The notes: a model not told the origin generated them from the letters alone. DNA of 64,000 nt from Hyphomicrobiaceae bacterium (GCA_022842785.1 JALHOW010000003.1:62001-126000), one strand, 5' to 3'. Numbered from the stretch's first letter, positions 46,536-57,363 are shown. Translations and numbers: made by a program.

Positions 46536-48356
46536 ATGAAAGTCGACGGAAAGAAAGAGCGCAGGAATGCGGGTGCGCGCCGATGGGCGCTCGCCGCGGC
46601 GATCGTGCTCGCTCCGGCGCCCTCCTTCGCTCAGACCGGCGCGTCCCAGCCGCAGCAGGCGGCAGCCGGGTCGGCGGATGCTGCAGCCCGTGTGCGCCAA
46701 GCCGTTGTCGCGCTCCGCGCCGACCGCCCCGAAGAAGCGATCCGCCTTTACACGGCCGCACTCGCGGCGGACGGCCTGCCCAATGACCAGCGCGCGCTCG
46801 CGCACATCGACCGCGGCGTTGCACGCGCGCGTCTCGGTCAGCCCCGCGCCGCACTCGACGACTTCAACCGCGCCATCCAGCTCGTGCCCGAGGGCGCCAG
46901 CGCCTACAACAACCGCGGCACCGTGCTGCTGGAGATCGGCGCAACGCCCGAGGCCATCCGCGATTTCGATCGCGCATTGCTGCTCGCACCGAGTTACGCA
47001 GCCGCCATGGCTAACCGCGCCGCGGCTCACGTGCGGCTTGGCAACCACCGCGCCGCACTAGGTGACTACTCGCGCGCGATTGCACTCTCGCCCAGCGAGG
47101 GCGCAGCCTTTGCCGGGCGGGGCCGCGTGCACTTGGCGCAAGGCCGCCCCCATGCGGCACTGCGCGACCTTGGCCGCGCGCTCGCCGTCTCCCCCCGCTT
47201 CGCGCCGGCACTGCGCGCGCGCGCCGAAGCCTACCTCGCACTGGAACGCTACAAGGACGCGACGGACGATCTCGGGCGCGTGCTCGATATCGATCGCGAC
47301 AACATCGAGGTGACATTGCTGCGTGGCTACGCGGCCCTTGCAGCGCGCGACATTCCGGCCGCTCTGCGCGATTTTCAGCACGCCGTCGCGCTCGACCCGA
47401 AATCAAACGCAGCCGTCGAGGCTCACGGGTTCGCGCAAGCCAAGGCGGAGCGCTATGAAGATGCGCTCAACGACCTTTCGCGCGCGATCGAGATCGATCC
47501 GCGCTCGGCGCAGGCCTATGCCTATCGCGCCTGGGTCTATCGGCTCATGGGGCGTCCCGAACTCGGACAGACGGATATGGAGCGCGCCCTCGGCCTCGAG
47601 CCGGAGCGGCCCGAGGTCATCTGGGCGCGCGGCGAGCTGCTGGAGGCGACAGGGCGCACCGACGAGGCCATCGTGGAACTGCGCCGCGCCCTCGAGCTCA
47701 AGCCCATGCTGCGCGAGGCAGCGGCGGCCCTCGAGCGCAGTGGCGCCGCCCAGATCGCCGCGAGCCATGAACTCGAGGAGCAAAGCCTCGGCGAGTGGCG
47801 TCTCCAGGTGCGCGGCAACCAGTACTTCGCGACCAACGCGCGCTTTCCGCGGCTCACGGTACCGCTCGAACTCATGGGTGATGGCCAGCCGCGCTTGACC
47901 GAGTGGTCGACGCCTCCGGAGAGCGTGCAGCACATTGGCATGCTGCGCTTTACCGCCGGTACGGTCGACGGCAAGGCCGGCCCCGAAGAGGTCGAGCACG
48001 CGGCCGTCATCGATACGCGCGCACGCCGCGTCATCACCATCGAGCTCGTGCGTCAGGGCACGCGGACAGCCGAGTGGACATGGTCGGAGACCAAGCTCAC
48101 GGTCGCCGGCCTCGAAGGCGGCAACGAGGAATATCTCCTTGCCGCAACCGCGGATCGTGAGATCGCTCAACAGCCGCGCCGCCTGGACAGTGGTCCCCGT
48201 TACGGCGGCGGAGGTGGCAGCAACACACCGAGCTGGGCGCCCTGGGCACAAGGCAACTACGGCGATTACGCGCCCGAGCGTCGCCGCCGCTCGAGCGATG
48301 GTGGCGCCGCAAAGGCCAAGCCGAAAACGCTTTTCGACCTGATCTTCAAGAACTGA
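46536..48356 (+). CDS. Exported tetratricopeptide-repeat protein
   Basis: 606 residues. A signal peptide with charged n-region ends at SFAQTG (about residue 33). About nine to ten TPR units follow (residues 55-400), each with the G-x-A-D-F/L-A pattern (AALDDFNRAIQLVPE and similar). The C-terminal part (420-560) is a separate beta-rich domain, then a Gly-rich and basic tail. TPRs bind partner proteins, so this is likely a periplasmic scaffold. An in-frame 15-codon upstream ORF ends 4 bp before the ATG. Confidence 0.85.
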   Translation: MKVDGKKERRNAGARRWALAAAIVLAPAPSFAQTGASQPQQAAAGSADAAARVRQAVVALRADRPEEAIRLYTAALAADGLPNDQRALAHIDRGVARARLGQPRAALDDFNRAIQLVPEGASAYNNRGTVLLEIGATPEAIRDFDRALLLAPSYAAAMANRAAAHVRLGNHRAALGDYSRAIALSPSEGAAFAGRGRVHLAQGRPHAALRDLGRALAVSPRFAPALRARAEAYLALERYKDATDDLGRVLDIDRDNIEVTLLRGYAALAARDIPAALRDFQHAVALDPKSNAAVEAHGFAQAKAERYEDALNDLSRAIEIDPRSAQAYAYRAWVYRLMGRPELGQTDMERALGLEPERPEVIWARGELLEATGRTDEAIVELRRALELKPMLREAAAALERSGAAQIAASHELEEQSLGEWRLQVRGNQYFATNARFPRLTVPLELMGDGQPRLTEWSTPPESVQHIGMLRFTAGTVDGKAGPEEVEHAAVIDTRARRVITIELVRQGTRTAEWTWSETKLTVAGLEGGNEEYLLAATADREIAQQPRRLDSGPRYGGGGGSNTPSWAPWAQGNYGDYAPERRRRSSDGGAAKAKPKTLFDLIFKN

Positions 48357-48416
48357 TGCGCGCCTATCGGCGTTACCGCAATCCCAACCGATCAAGTCTC
48401 CGGAGCAAGGCCGTCG

Positions 48417-49862
48417 ATGACAGCCGCGGCAATCCTTTGGTTCCGCAACGACCTGCGTCTCGCTGACAACGCGGCGCTTCACGCGGTCGCAGCATCGAAC
48501 GTACCGATCATCCCGCTCTTCATTCTTGATGACGATGCCGCAGGCCACTGGAAGTTAGGCGGCGCGAGCCGCTGGTGGCTGCACGGAAGTCTCGCCGCAC
48601 TCGCCGACAGCCTCTCGTCAATCGGCTCCCGCCTCATTCTCGCGCGGGGTGCAACGCGCGAGATCCTGCCGCGCATGGCCGAGAAGTGCGGAGCCTCGAC
48701 CATCTACTGCGCGCGCGCCTACGAGCCTTGGGCCGTCGCACTCGAAACTTCGCTTAAAGCCGATCTCGACAAAGCCGGTGTTGCGCTCAAGCGCTATCGC
48801 GGCGCGTTACTGTTCGAGCCGGAGGTCCTGCGCACTGGCCAGGGCAAGCCCTTTCAGGTCTACACGCCATTTGCGCGTGCAGCCTTTGCGGCCGAAGATC
48901 CTGGCAACCTCGTCGCACCGCCGCGCACGCTACATGCACCCGCGCGCTGGCCGGCATCCGATAAACTCGCCGACTGGGATCTCACGCCGACGAAGCCGGA
49001 CTGGGCTGGAGGCCTGAGGGACGCATGGACGCCCGGCGAGATCGCCGCCCGCACCCGCCTGAACACGTTCCTCAGATCGGGCGCCACCTCCTACCACGAG
49101 CGCCGCAACCGGCCCGATCTTGTCGGGACCTCGCGTCTCTCGCCGCATCTTCATTTCGGCGAGATCAGCCCGCGGCAGTGCTGGCAGCGCGCACGCGCCA
49201 TTGCCGAGGCCCATCCCGAGCGCGCGAGCGGCATCGAAGTGTTTCTGAAGGAGCTTCTTTGGCGCGAGTTTTCCAACCACATGCTCGTGCAAAATCCCGA
49301 TATGCCGGACACACCGGTGCGCGAGGCCTTCGCTCACTTCCCCTGGAAGAATGACGCGAAGGCGCTGCGGAGCTGGCAGCGCGGCCGCACGGGCTATCCG
49401 ATCGTCGATGCCGGCATGCGCGAGCTGTGGACCACCGGTTGGATGCACAATCGCGTGCGCATGATCACTGCATCGTTTCTCATCAAGCATCTCCTCCAGC
49501 CCTGGCAGAAAGGCGAGGCTTGGTTCTGGGATACGCTCGTCGATGCAGATCTCGCCAACAACGCTGCGAGCTGGCAGTGGGTCGCGGGCTCAGGCTTCGA
49601 TGCGGCACCGTACTTCCGCATCTTCAATCCGGTGAAACAGGGCGAGACCTTCGATCCTGACGGCGCCTACGTGCGCAAATGGTGCCCCGAGATCGCGAAG
49701 CTTCCTGCGCCGCAGATACACGCGCCGTGGGAAGTGCCCGAGGAAATCCTGGCGAAGGCCGGCATCGAACTCGGCCGAACCTACCCGCATCCGATCGTTG
49801 ATCACAAAATCGCGCGCGCCCGCGCTCTCGAGGCTTTCGAGAGCTTGAAGCAAGTGGGCTGA
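48417..49862 (+). CDS. phr: Deoxyribodipyrimidine photolyase
   Basis: 481 residues of the cryptochrome/photolyase family. The N-terminal DNA_photolyase domain begins AAILWFRNDLRLADNAAL. The C-terminal FAD-binding helical domain contains WMHNRVRMITASFLIKHL and the ASWQWVAGSGFDAAPYFRIFNP stretch, which binds FAD and contains the electron-transfer tryptophans. It repairs UV-induced cyclobutane dimers using blue light. GGAGC precedes the ATG. Length fits class I CPD photolyases; a 6-4 activity is less likely. Confidence 0.95.
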   Translation: MTAAAILWFRNDLRLADNAALHAVAASNVPIIPLFILDDDAAGHWKLGGASRWWLHGSLAALADSLSSIGSRLILARGATREILPRMAEKCGASTIYCARAYEPWAVALETSLKADLDKAGVALKRYRGALLFEPEVLRTGQGKPFQVYTPFARAAFAAEDPGNLVAPPRTLHAPARWPASDKLADWDLTPTKPDWAGGLRDAWTPGEIAARTRLNTFLRSGATSYHERRNRPDLVGTSRLSPHLHFGEISPRQCWQRARAIAEAHPERASGIEVFLKELLWREFSNHMLVQNPDMPDTPVREAFAHFPWKNDAKALRSWQRGRTGYPIVDAGMRELWTTGWMHNRVRMITASFLIKHLLQPWQKGEAWFWDTLVDADLANNAASWQWVAGSGFDAAPYFRIFNPVKQGETFDPDGAYVRKWCPEIAKLPAPQIHAPWEVPEEILAKAGIELGRTYPHPIVDHKIARARALEAFESLKQVG

Positions 49863-49879
49863 CACGCGACCCAAGCATG

Positions 49880-49913
49880 TGCCGCGGTCGCTGCATGGCC
49901 GCCGCGGGCATTT
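49880..49913. terminator. Hairpin between convergent photolyase and dppF genes
   Basis: TGCCGCGG pairs with CCGCGGGCA (one bulged G) and is followed by TTT on the plus strand, 17 bases past the photolyase stop codon. It may terminate the photolyase transcript. The T-run is short. Confidence 0.4.
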
Positions 49914-49981
49914 AGTCGGCGCGCCTATGGCGCGACGCACCACAGCGGTGAGCGGCAGCGCCCCTTCCCGGCAGCCCGCGG

Positions 49982-51019
49982 CTAACGAAAGTGGCACGAA
50001 ACCTTCTGGCCGTTCCCCACATCACGCAGCACGGGGCTCTCGATCTTGCAGCGCTCCTGCGCGATCGGGCAACGCGTGTGGAAGTGGCACCCGGACGGCG
50101 GCTTCATCGGGCTCGGGACGTCACCATCGAGCACGATCTTGTTGCGCTTGATCGACGGATCGGGCACCGGCACGGCGGACAGTAGCGCCTCGGTATAGGG
50201 GTGGCGCGGGCTCGTAAACAACGTGCGCTTGTCTGCGTACTCGACGATGCGACCGAGATACATGACCGCGATGTAGTGCGAGATGTGCTCGACGACAGCA
50301 AGGTTGTGCGAGATGAAGAGATAGCCGAGGCCCCGCTCCTGCTGCAGGTCCATGAGCAGGTTGATGACCTGCGCCTGGATGGACACGTCGAGTGCGGAAA
50401 CGGGCTCGTCGCCGATGATCAGCTTCGGATTGAGCGCGAGCGCGCGCGCAATGCCAATGCGCTGGCGCTGGCCGCCCGAGAACTGATGCGGGAAGCTGTC
50501 CATCTGCGCCTGACGAAGCCCGACGCGCGCGAACAACTCCGCCACGCGCTCGCGCCGCTCCGCGGCATTGCCGATGCCGTGCACCTTGAGGGGCTCGCCG
50601 ACGATGTCGCCTGCACTCATGCGCGGATCGAGCGATGAAAACGGATCCTGGAAGATGATCTGCATCTCGCGACGATAGGGACGCAGCTCCTGCTTCGACA
50701 GGCCGGTGATCTCCTCCCCCTCGATCTTGATACTGCCCGAGGTGGGCTCGACGAGCCGCAGGATGGCGCGGCCGACCGTGGATTTGCCGCAGCCGGACTC
50801 ACCGACGAGGCCCAGCGTCTCGCCCTCGCGGATCGTGAAGGAGACCCCGTCCACGGCATAGACGTGGCCGATGGTCTTCTGCAGCAGGCCCTTCTTGACC
50901 GCGAAATGCTTCTTGAGGTCCCGCACCTCCAGCGCCGGCGCCCGATTGTGGCGGGGCGAGCTGTCGGCCGCACCGTTCGCCGTGCCCGGTGTCACGCCGC
51001 TCTCCGCTCCGTCATGCAT
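49982..51019 (-). CDS. dppF: Peptide-type ABC importer ATPase DppF
   Basis: 345 residues. Walker [10 protein letters not shown], signature [14 protein letters not shown] and Walker [13 protein letters not shown] are all visible, followed by the oligopeptide-type C-terminal region with C-x-FHTRCP-A cysteines. An N-terminal extension precedes [15 protein letters not shown]. The start at 51019 follows GGAGG and overlaps the dppD stop by 8 bp. It is the last gene of the importer operon and acts with the second ATPase on the cytoplasmic side. Confidence 0.94.
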   Translation of the reverse strand: MHDGAESGVTPGTANGAADSSPRHNRAPALEVRDLKKHFAVKKGLLQKTIGHVYAVDGVSFTIREGETLGLVGESGCGKSTVGRAILRLVEPTSGSIKIEGEEITGLSKQELRPYRREMQIIFQDPFSSLDPRMSAGDIVGEPLKVHGIGNAAERRERVAELFARVGLRQAQMDSFPHQFSGGQRQRIGIARALALNPKLIIGDEPVSALDVSIQAQVINLLMDLQQERGLGYLFISHNLAVVEHISHYIAVMYLGRIVEYADKRTLFTSPRHPYTEALLSAVPVPDPSIKRNKIVLDGDVPSPMKPPSGCHFHTRCPIAQERCKIESPVLRDVGNGQKVSCHFR

Positions 51020-52076
51020 TGACGCCTCCAAAAAGTTCGTCCGAGCGCCAGCAGGCAGCCCAGTGCCCGCTTCTCTTCTGCTCGTAGGGCGGATACTCCG
51101 CGTGACAGCGATCGTCGGCATGGGGACAGCGCGGCGCAAACGCGCAACCCGGTGGCAACGCACTCAAGGCCGGAACGATGCCGGGAATTTCCTGCAGCCG
51201 CTCCACGCCTTCCTTTTCCTCGCCGCGCATGAGATCGAGTCGCGGGATCGAGGCCATGAGACCGCGCGTATAAGGATGCATCGGCCGCGCAAACAGCTCC
51301 CCGACGTCCGCTTCCTCGACCTTGCGGCCTGCGTACATGACGATGACGCGCTGCGCCGTCTCGGCGACGACGCCGAGATCGTGCGTGATGAGCACCACCG
51401 CGGTGCCGAGCCGTTCCTGAAGCTCGACGATGAGATTGAGGATCTGCGCCTGAATGGTCACGTCGAGCGCGGTCGTCGGCTCATCGGCAATCAACACCTT
51501 GGGATTGCAGGCCAGCGCAATGGCGATCATCGCGCGCTGGCGCATGCCGCCCGAAAGCTGGTGCGGATACTCCTTCACACGCTGCTCGGGCTCAGGAATC
51601 TTGACGATGCGCAACATCTCGACGGCGCGCGCGTAAGCCTCCTTCGTGCTCATGCCCTGGTGAAGAAGCAAAACCTCCGCGATCTGCCGGCCGATCGTCA
51701 TGACCGGGTTGAGCGACGTCATCGGCTCCTGGAAGATCATGGAGATGTCGTTGCCGCGGATCCGGCGCATCTCCTCCTCGCCGAGGCCGAGCAGATCGAC
51801 GCCGTCGAGCTTGATCGAGCCGCTGATTATGCGACCTGGCGGCACCGGTATGAGGCGCAGCAAAGAAAGCGCCGTGATCGACTTGCCGCAGCCCGACTCG
51901 CCGACGATCGCGAGCGTCTCCTTGGGCTTCAGCGCGAAGTCCACGCCGTCCACCGCCTTGACCACGCCCTGGCGGGTGAAGAAGTAGGTGCGCAGGTCCG
52001 TCACTTCGAGAAGGTTTTCCGTGGCCGGGACTTTCGGCGGCACGGGCTGCGGCGTCATGGCAGATGTCGTCGTCAT
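51012..52076 (-). CDS. dppD: Peptide-type ABC importer ATPase DppD
   Basis: 354 residues. Walker [11 protein letters not shown], signature [14 protein letters not shown] and Walker [14 protein letters not shown] are present, with the C-terminal [17 protein letters not shown] cysteine cluster found in peptide transporter ATPases (possibly an iron-sulfur site). The ATG at 52076 is preceded by GGGAG; the frame is open further upstream without homology. It lies 94 bp behind dppC. Confidence 0.94.
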   Translation of the reverse strand: MTTTSAMTPQPVPPKVPATENLLEVTDLRTYFFTRQGVVKAVDGVDFALKPKETLAIVGESGCGKSITALSLLRLIPVPPGRIISGSIKLDGVDLLGLGEEEMRRIRGNDISMIFQEPMTSLNPVMTIGRQIAEVLLLHQGMSTKEAYARAVEMLRIVKIPEPEQRVKEYPHQLSGGMRQRAMIAIALACNPKVLIADEPTTALDVTIQAQILNLIVELQERLGTAVVLITHDLGVVAETAQRVIVMYAGRKVEEADVGELFARPMHPYTRGLMASIPRLDLMRGEEKEGVERLQEIPGIVPALSALPPGCAFAPRCPHADDRCHAEYPPYEQKRSGHWAACWRSDELFGGVNA

Positions 52077-52170
52077 TGGGCTCCCAAAATTCTTAGCCGT
52101 GCCTCGTGGGGCCGGATCATTCCGCATCCAGTCGTTCATAGCGCACCGGGCTCTGTCTTCAGGTCGCTGA

Positions 52171-53064
52171 TCAACTCCGCTCGCGCGGATCGAGAATGTC
52201 GCGGACGGCATCGCCGAGCAGGTTGGTTCCGAACACTGCGAGCGAGATGGCAATACCCGGGAAGATAACGAGCCAAGGCGCCGTCCTGACGTACTCGGCG
52301 GCAGATTCCGACAGCATGCGCCCCCACGACGGGTGCGGTTCGGGAATGCCGAGGCCGAGGAAGGAGAGCGAGGCCTCGGTCAGAATTGCCGAGCCGAGCT
52401 GGGCGGTCGCAAGCACGATCAGTGGCGCCATCGTGTTCGGCAGAACGTGGCGGAAGGCGATCTTCCACTCGCTCATCCCGACGGCGCGGGCCGCCTCGAC
52501 ATAGGGCATTTCTCGAAGCGCGAGCGTGTTCGAGCGTATGACGCGCGCCACGTTTGGAATGATCGGGATGGAGATCGCGACGATCGTATTCGTGAGCGAT
52601 GGGCCGAGCGAAGCGGCCATCAGCAGCGCCATCACGAGCAGCGGCAGTGCCTGCAGGATATCCATGACGCGCTGCGTCAGCAGGTCGAGCCAGCCACCGT
52701 AGTAGCCGGACATCAGTCCGATGATCACACCGAAGAAGCAGCCGAGCACCGTCGAGCCGATGCCGACAGCAAGCGAGATGCGGGCGCCGTAGACAATGCG
52801 GCTCCACATGTCGCGCCCCATGAAATCAGCGCCGAGCAAATGGTCGGGCCCGGGCTTCGCAAGCGAGGAGCGTGCGTTAGTCGTCGTCGGATCGTAGGTG
52901 GTGAGATAGCCGGCAAAGAGCGCCGTGAGCACGAAGAGGAGCACGATGACAGCGCCCGCGGCACCGAGCGGGTAGCGCCGCGCGAGATGGAAGGCCGTGC
53001 CCCAGAATCCGCTGACGCCGGCACCAGCACGGGCCAATTCGGCCTTGTGATCGATGGTTGCCAT
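52171..53064 (-). CDS. dppC: Peptide-type ABC importer permease DppC
   Basis: 297 residues with an N-terminal single helix and a five-helix permease core. The N-terminal [26 protein letters not shown] is typical of OppC/DppC, and the EAA loop [23 protein letters not shown] couples to the ATPases. The ATG at 53064 follows GAGGA. It lies 8 bp behind dppB. Confidence 0.95.
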   Translation of the reverse strand: MATIDHKAELARAGAGVSGFWGTAFHLARRYPLGAAGAVIVLLFVLTALFAGYLTTYDPTTTNARSSLAKPGPDHLLGADFMGRDMWSRIVYGARISLAVGIGSTVLGCFFGVIIGLMSGYYGGWLDLLTQRVMDILQALPLLVMALLMAASLGPSLTNTIVAISIPIIPNVARVIRSNTLALREMPYVEAARAVGMSEWKIAFRHVLPNTMAPLIVLATAQLGSAILTEASLSFLGLGIPEPHPSWGRMLSESAAEYVRTAPWLVIFPGIAISLAVFGTNLLGDAVRDILDPRERS

Positions 53065-53072
53065 GGTTTTCC

Positions 53073-54020
53073 TCAGCTCTCGTATTTGATACGCGGGTCG
53101 AGCACGACGTAGGCCATGTCGACGAGGAAGTTCACCACCACCGTGACGACGGCGATCAGCATCACGAGGCTCTGCACGATCGGATAGTCGCGCCAGCGGA
53201 TCGCCTCGACCAGGAAGCGGGCCACACCCGGAATGTTGAACACGGTCTCGGTGACGATCAGGCCACCGATCAGGAATGCGGCCTCGATGCCGATGATGGT
53301 GACGACTGGCAACACCGCATTGCGCAGCGCATGATCGTAGTTGACCGATTGCTTCGTCGCGCCTTTGGCGCGCGCCGTGCGGATGTAATCCTGCCGCAAC
53401 ACTTCGAGCATGGACGATCGCGTAAGGCGCATGATGAGCGCGGAAGCCCTGAAGCCCACCGCCGCGGCGGGAATGCTGAGCAGCCATAACTCATGCCAGA
53501 AGCCGCGCGGCTGATCGGAATAGATTGGAATCCAGCCCGTGTACTGCACGAAGGCCATGAGAATGAGCAGGCCGAGCCAGAACGAGGGCAAAGACAACCC
53601 CGACAGGCTGACGACTCTCAGGAAGTAGTCGAGGCTCGTATTCTGCCGGACAGCGCTGATGACGCCGAGCGGCACGCCGAAGAGCACGGAGAAGAAGAGT
53701 GCGAGCGCGGCGAGCTTCGCCGTCACCGGAATCCGCGGCAGGATCTCGTCGAGTGCCGGCTTCTCCGAGACGTAGGAGTAGCCGAAATCACCCTTCATCA
53801 TGCTGGTGATCCACGTGACGTACTGCTGCACGATCGGCTTATCGAGTCCAAGCTCCTCCTCGAGCCGCTTCTTGTCGTCAGGGTTCACCATCCCCGCCGA
53901 ATCGAAAAGGATATCGACAATGTTCCCGGGAACGATGCGGAGCATGACGAAAATCAGCACCGACATCCCGAACAGCGTCAGGATCATCAGTAGGAAACGC
54001 CGGATCATATAGGCACCCAC
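53073..54020 (-). CDS. dppB: Peptide-type ABC importer permease DppB
   Basis: 315 residues. The N-terminal helix (YMIRRFLLMILTLFG) precedes a permease core with an EAA loop (YIRTARAKGATKQSVNYDHALRNAVLPVV). The GTG at 54020 was preferred over the ATG at 54008 because AAGGAGG lies five bases upstream and the resulting MGAYMIRR start is the usual family form. It is 164 bp downstream of the binding-protein gene. Confidence 0.93.
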   Translation of the reverse strand: MGAYMIRRFLLMILTLFGMSVLIFVMLRIVPGNIVDILFDSAGMVNPDDKKRLEEELGLDKPIVQQYVTWITSMMKGDFGYSYVSEKPALDEILPRIPVTAKLAALALFFSVLFGVPLGVISAVRQNTSLDYFLRVVSLSGLSLPSFWLGLLILMAFVQYTGWIPIYSDQPRGFWHELWLLSIPAAAVGFRASALIMRLTRSSMLEVLRQDYIRTARAKGATKQSVNYDHALRNAVLPVVTIIGIEAAFLIGGLIVTETVFNIPGVARFLVEAIRWRDYPIVQSLVMLIAVVTVVVNFLVDMAYVVLDPRIKYES

Positions 54021-54184
54021 TGGAGCCTCCTTCTGGTCGTCAGGAACATCTTTGGCTTGGTCGGTAGGACGCGGCGGCCATCGCCGCCGCATCCAATTCG
54101 TCGTCCTGCCGAAGCAGAACCGGATAAGCTCCGGCACGGCGGGAAACCGAAGTCCCCTGCCGCGTCGGGCTCAGACATCAGGCC

Positions 54185-55780
54185 TCATTTGTCGAGCCAC
54201 ACGTACTCGAAGCGCCAGTTGTTGTAGATCGAGTTCTCGTGGCCGACGAAGCCCTTCACGTGCGGCCACCAGCAGGTCGCGGCGCGGTCGTGATAGATGA
54301 CCGGGCGAGCGAGATCGTCGTTGAGAACCTGCTCGATCTTCCACACGACCTTTTTGCGCTCGTTGACGTCCGAAATCGTCGACTGCTGCTCGATCAGCTT
54401 CTCGACTTCCGGATTGCAGTAGTTCGTGTAGTTGCGCTCGGACTTGCAGGCGTAGTTCTCGACCAGATTGGCATCCGGATCATCGACCGCGACGCCCGTC
54501 AGGTTCATACCGACCTGATAGTCCTTGCGCGCGACCTTGGCGTGCCAGAGCGGGGTGTCGACAACTTCGAGCTCGCCCTCCATGTGGATCTGCTTGAGCT
54601 GGTCGATCAGGATCACCGCCGGGTCACGATAGATCGCGATGTTGCGGGTTGCGATCTTGACCTTGAGCGGGTTGGACGCGCTGTAGCCGAGGCCTTCCAT
54701 GATCTTGCGGCCTTCGGCGCGGTTCTTGGCAACGTCGCCCGTGTAGCCGGTCATCTTGGCCAGCTCCTCGGGAGGCATGCCCCAACCGCCTTCGGGCAGC
54801 GGCAGCATGGCGCCGCCGATGTCACCCTTGCCTTCGGTCAGGATGTCGACGAAGGCCTTGCGCTCGATCGCGAGCGCCATAGCCGTCCTGACCTTCGGAT
54901 TGTCGAAGGGCGCCGCCTCACGATTCACGATGAGATTGCGGTGCACGTACTGCGGCTTGGTCTCGCAGATCGCCTTCGGCGCCTGCTTCACCATGTCCTT
55001 CAGCAGCGGGATCGTGATGTCCTGCGAGAAGGTCATGTCGAACTCGCCGGCCTGGAAGGCCAGGATGCGCGTCGAGCGATTGTCGATGATGCGCATCTCG
55101 ATACCATCGAGGTGCGGCAGGCCCTTCTTGAAGTAGTCCGGATTCTTGGTGAGCCGGATGACCTCGTTGCCGCGGAACTCGGCGAACTTGAAGGGTCCCG
55201 TACCGACCGGCTTCGTGCGCATGTCGGCTGCACTGACGTGGCACGGATAGATCGGCGTATAGCCCGAAGCGAGCAGCGCGATAAACGCTCCTTGCGGCTT
55301 CTCGAGATTGAACGTCACCTCGAGCGGACCCTTCGTCGTCACTTCCTTGAGATTGCGGAACCAGATCGCACGCGGATTCTTGCGCAGACGATTCTTGCTC
55401 TTGCCCTGAAGCATTTCGAACGTGCACTTCACGTCCTCGGACGTGAACGGCTTGCCGTCGTGCCACTTCACGCCGTCGACCAGCTTGAAGGTCAGCTTGG
55501 TCTTGGTGTCGTCCAGCGACCAGCTCGAAGCGAGGTCGGGAACGATGGTCTCGAGGCTGTTCGTCTTCTTCTGCTGATCGTAGATGACGAGATTGTTGTA
55601 AATCGCCATGAACGGGAGCTGCGTCGAGACGGTCGCTTCCTCGTGAAGCGAAGCGCTCGCGGGTGTGTCGCGGTGATAAATCCGGAGCGTGCCGCCGGAT
55701 TTCTGGGCGAACGCCGTCGCCACGTCACCCATTCCGACGGCCAGCCCAAGTGCTGCCGCCGTCAACCAAACTGCTTTCAT
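54185..55780 (-). CDS. Family 5 solute-binding protein of a peptide-type ABC importer
   Basis: 531-residue periplasmic protein with a signal peptide ending AFAQ (about residue 25). The SBP_bac_5 fold shows in GGTLRIYHRDTP, VPDLASSWSLDD, VKWHDGKPFTSEDVKCTFEML, and GTGPFKFAEF. The family binds peptides, but also opines, glutathione, sugars, or amides; the sequence does not tell which. The neighbouring CoA-catabolic genes suggest a substrate broken down by beta-oxidation-like steps. GGAGGAG precedes the ATG at 55780. Confidence 0.92.
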   Translation of the reverse strand: MKAVWLTAAALGLAVGMGDVATAFAQKSGGTLRIYHRDTPASASLHEEATVSTQLPFMAIYNNLVIYDQQKKTNSLETIVPDLASSWSLDDTKTKLTFKLVDGVKWHDGKPFTSEDVKCTFEMLQGKSKNRLRKNPRAIWFRNLKEVTTKGPLEVTFNLEKPQGAFIALLASGYTPIYPCHVSAADMRTKPVGTGPFKFAEFRGNEVIRLTKNPDYFKKGLPHLDGIEMRIIDNRSTRILAFQAGEFDMTFSQDITIPLLKDMVKQAPKAICETKPQYVHRNLIVNREAAPFDNPKVRTAMALAIERKAFVDILTEGKGDIGGAMLPLPEGGWGMPPEELAKMTGYTGDVAKNRAEGRKIMEGLGYSASNPLKVKIATRNIAIYRDPAVILIDQLKQIHMEGELEVVDTPLWHAKVARKDYQVGMNLTGVAVDDPDANLVENYACKSERNYTNYCNPEVEKLIEQQSTISDVNERKKVVWKIEQVLNDDLARPVIYHDRAATCWWPHVKGFVGHENSIYNNWRFEYVWLDK

Positions 55781-55961
55781 TCGTCTCCTCCTTTGTTGTT
55801 CCCTGCCGGCGCCACTTTGAGGGCACCGACCGCCTGCGTATTCCTTGCTTCCAGCCACTTGAGTGGGCCAGTTTCTTCCGACCGGGTATCCTGTTGAACG
55901 ATCAGGCTAGTCGCTCACAGAGCTGTGATCAATGCTCCATGTCATAATGAACGTCCGATCC

Positions 55962-56771
55962 TCAATCGCTCGATCGCAGCAAGGCGCCGCCGTCGACTGG
56001 CAGAGCCACACCCGTAATGAAGCTTGCCTCGTCCGAAGCGAGGAAAAGGGCCGCATTGGCGACATCCCAACCCGTACCCATGGTCTTTCGCAGTGGCACA
56101 CGCGCATTACGCGCTGCGACAACCTCAGCGCGCGGCTGGCCCCATACGCGCGAGCGCGTGTCCACCGCCATGGGTGTATCCATCAGCCCCGGGAGTATGA
56201 TGTTCGCACGCACGCCGTATTCGGCATTGTGGCGCGCGATCTGCTCGGTATAGGCAATCATGCCGGCCTTGGTCGTCTTGTAGGCGACCGTCGCGTAGCT
56301 GGCCGAAAGCGCCGCGACCGATGAGATCGACAGGATCGAGCCCGAGCGCTGCTCGCGCATGATCGGCAGCGCATGCTTGCAGGCCATGATGAAGCCGCGG
56401 AGATTGATCGCGTTCACCTTGTCGAATGCTTCCTCGGTGATCTCGAGGGGCGACTTGTCGCCGCCGCCGAGAGAGACGCCGACGTTGTAGTGCAACGTAT
56501 CGAGACGTCCCCAGCGCTTTACCGCCTCATCGACGGCGGCCTTCATCTCCGCATCCTTCATGACGTCGGCTTTGAACGCCGCCGCAGCGCCGCTGTGATC
56601 CTTGTTGACGATCGCCGCCGTCTCCTCGGCCGACTCGAAGCGATTGTCGACGCAGAGCACCTTCGCGCCTTCGCGCGCGAAGACAATGGCGGTGGCGCGG
56701 CCGTTCCCCATACCTTCGCCTGGGCTCTGGCCCGCGCCGATGATGACTGTGACCTTGTCCTTCATTCTCAT
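55962..56771 (-). CDS. Short-chain dehydrogenase/reductase (first of two)
   Basis: 269 residues. Nucleotide-binding GAGQSPGEGMGNGRA (an extended form of the TGxxxGxG motif), NVGVSLGG near the third strand, and the catalytic YKTTKAG (Y-x-x-x-K) with Ser in SSVAALS are visible. It oxidises or reduces a hydroxyl/carbonyl group with NAD(P). It starts 11 bp after the carboxymuconolactone-decarboxylase-family gene, whose 3' end overlaps its AAGGAG site. A 181-bp gap separates it from the binding protein. Confidence 0.9.
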   Translation of the reverse strand: MRMKDKVTVIIGAGQSPGEGMGNGRATAIVFAREGAKVLCVDNRFESAEETAAIVNKDHSGAAAAFKADVMKDAEMKAAVDEAVKRWGRLDTLHYNVGVSLGGGDKSPLEITEEAFDKVNAINLRGFIMACKHALPIMREQRSGSILSISSVAALSASYATVAYKTTKAGMIAYTEQIARHNAEYGVRANIILPGLMDTPMAVDTRSRVWGQPRAEVVAARNARVPLRKTMGTGWDVANAALFLASDEASFITGVALPVDGGALLRSSD

Positions 56772-56782
56772 GAGGTCGCTCC

Positions 56783-57340
56783 TTAGGCCGGCGTCTTGGG
56801 GAATGGATACTTCTCGAGGTACTTCTGGTAGTCGGGCTCGACATCGATCTCGAGGCTCGCGAGCACGCGCACGACCGCGTTGTAGAACGCGATGGTCATC
56901 ACGAGGTCGATCATATGCTCGTTCGAGAGGTGCTGGCGAAGCGCATCGAACGTAGCGCGGCTGACGGCACCATCGTTTGTCGCCTCGCGCGCGGCGAGCA
57001 GCACGAGACGATCGAGCGCCGAGAGCGACGTCGCTTTGCCGGCGGTGTCGTCGATGAGCGCCTTGATGTCAGCATCAGTGACGCCAAACTCATAGCCGAG
57101 CTTGATGTGATGCGACCATTCGTAGGGCGAGCGTGCAAGCCAGCCTACTTGGAGGATCGCCAGCTCCCGCAGCCGCGTGTCGACCGTGCTCTTGTGGCGG
57201 ATGAAATAGCCGAGACCCTGGAAGGCGCGAAGCGCATTCGGGCTGTTCACGAGCTGCTTGTAGAGCGTGATCTCGCGCTTCATGAGATCCTGGTGCTCGG
57301 GTGGCAGATCGGCCTTCTCGATGTAGGGCAGGCGGGCCAT
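56783..57340 (-). CDS. Carboxymuconolactone decarboxylase-family protein
   Basis: 185-residue helical protein of the CMD/AhpD-like family. The conserved region LRELAILQVGWLARSPYEWSHHIKLGYEFGVTDADI is present, with E-W-x-H-H in place of the usual cysteine pair (C-x-x-C of AhpD), so a peroxidase role is unlikely. It may act as a decarboxylase or a lactone-handling enzyme. The long upstream open frame is a shadow of the next gene. GAGGAAA precedes the ATG at 57340. Confidence 0.85.
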   Translation of the reverse strand: MARLPYIEKADLPPEHQDLMKREITLYKQLVNSPNALRAFQGLGYFIRHKSTVDTRLRELAILQVGWLARSPYEWSHHIKLGYEFGVTDADIKALIDDTAGKATSLSALDRLVLLAAREATNDGAVSRATFDALRQHLSNEHMIDLVMTIAFYNAVVRVLASLEIDVEPDYQKYLEKYPFPKTPA

Positions 57341-57363
57341 GGGCGCTTTCCTCGTTACGCTTG

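Noticed and set aside
54239-55897. 552-codon plus-strand ORF opposite the binding-protein gene
   Set aside because: Antisense shadow; the minus-strand protein has signal peptide and family motifs.
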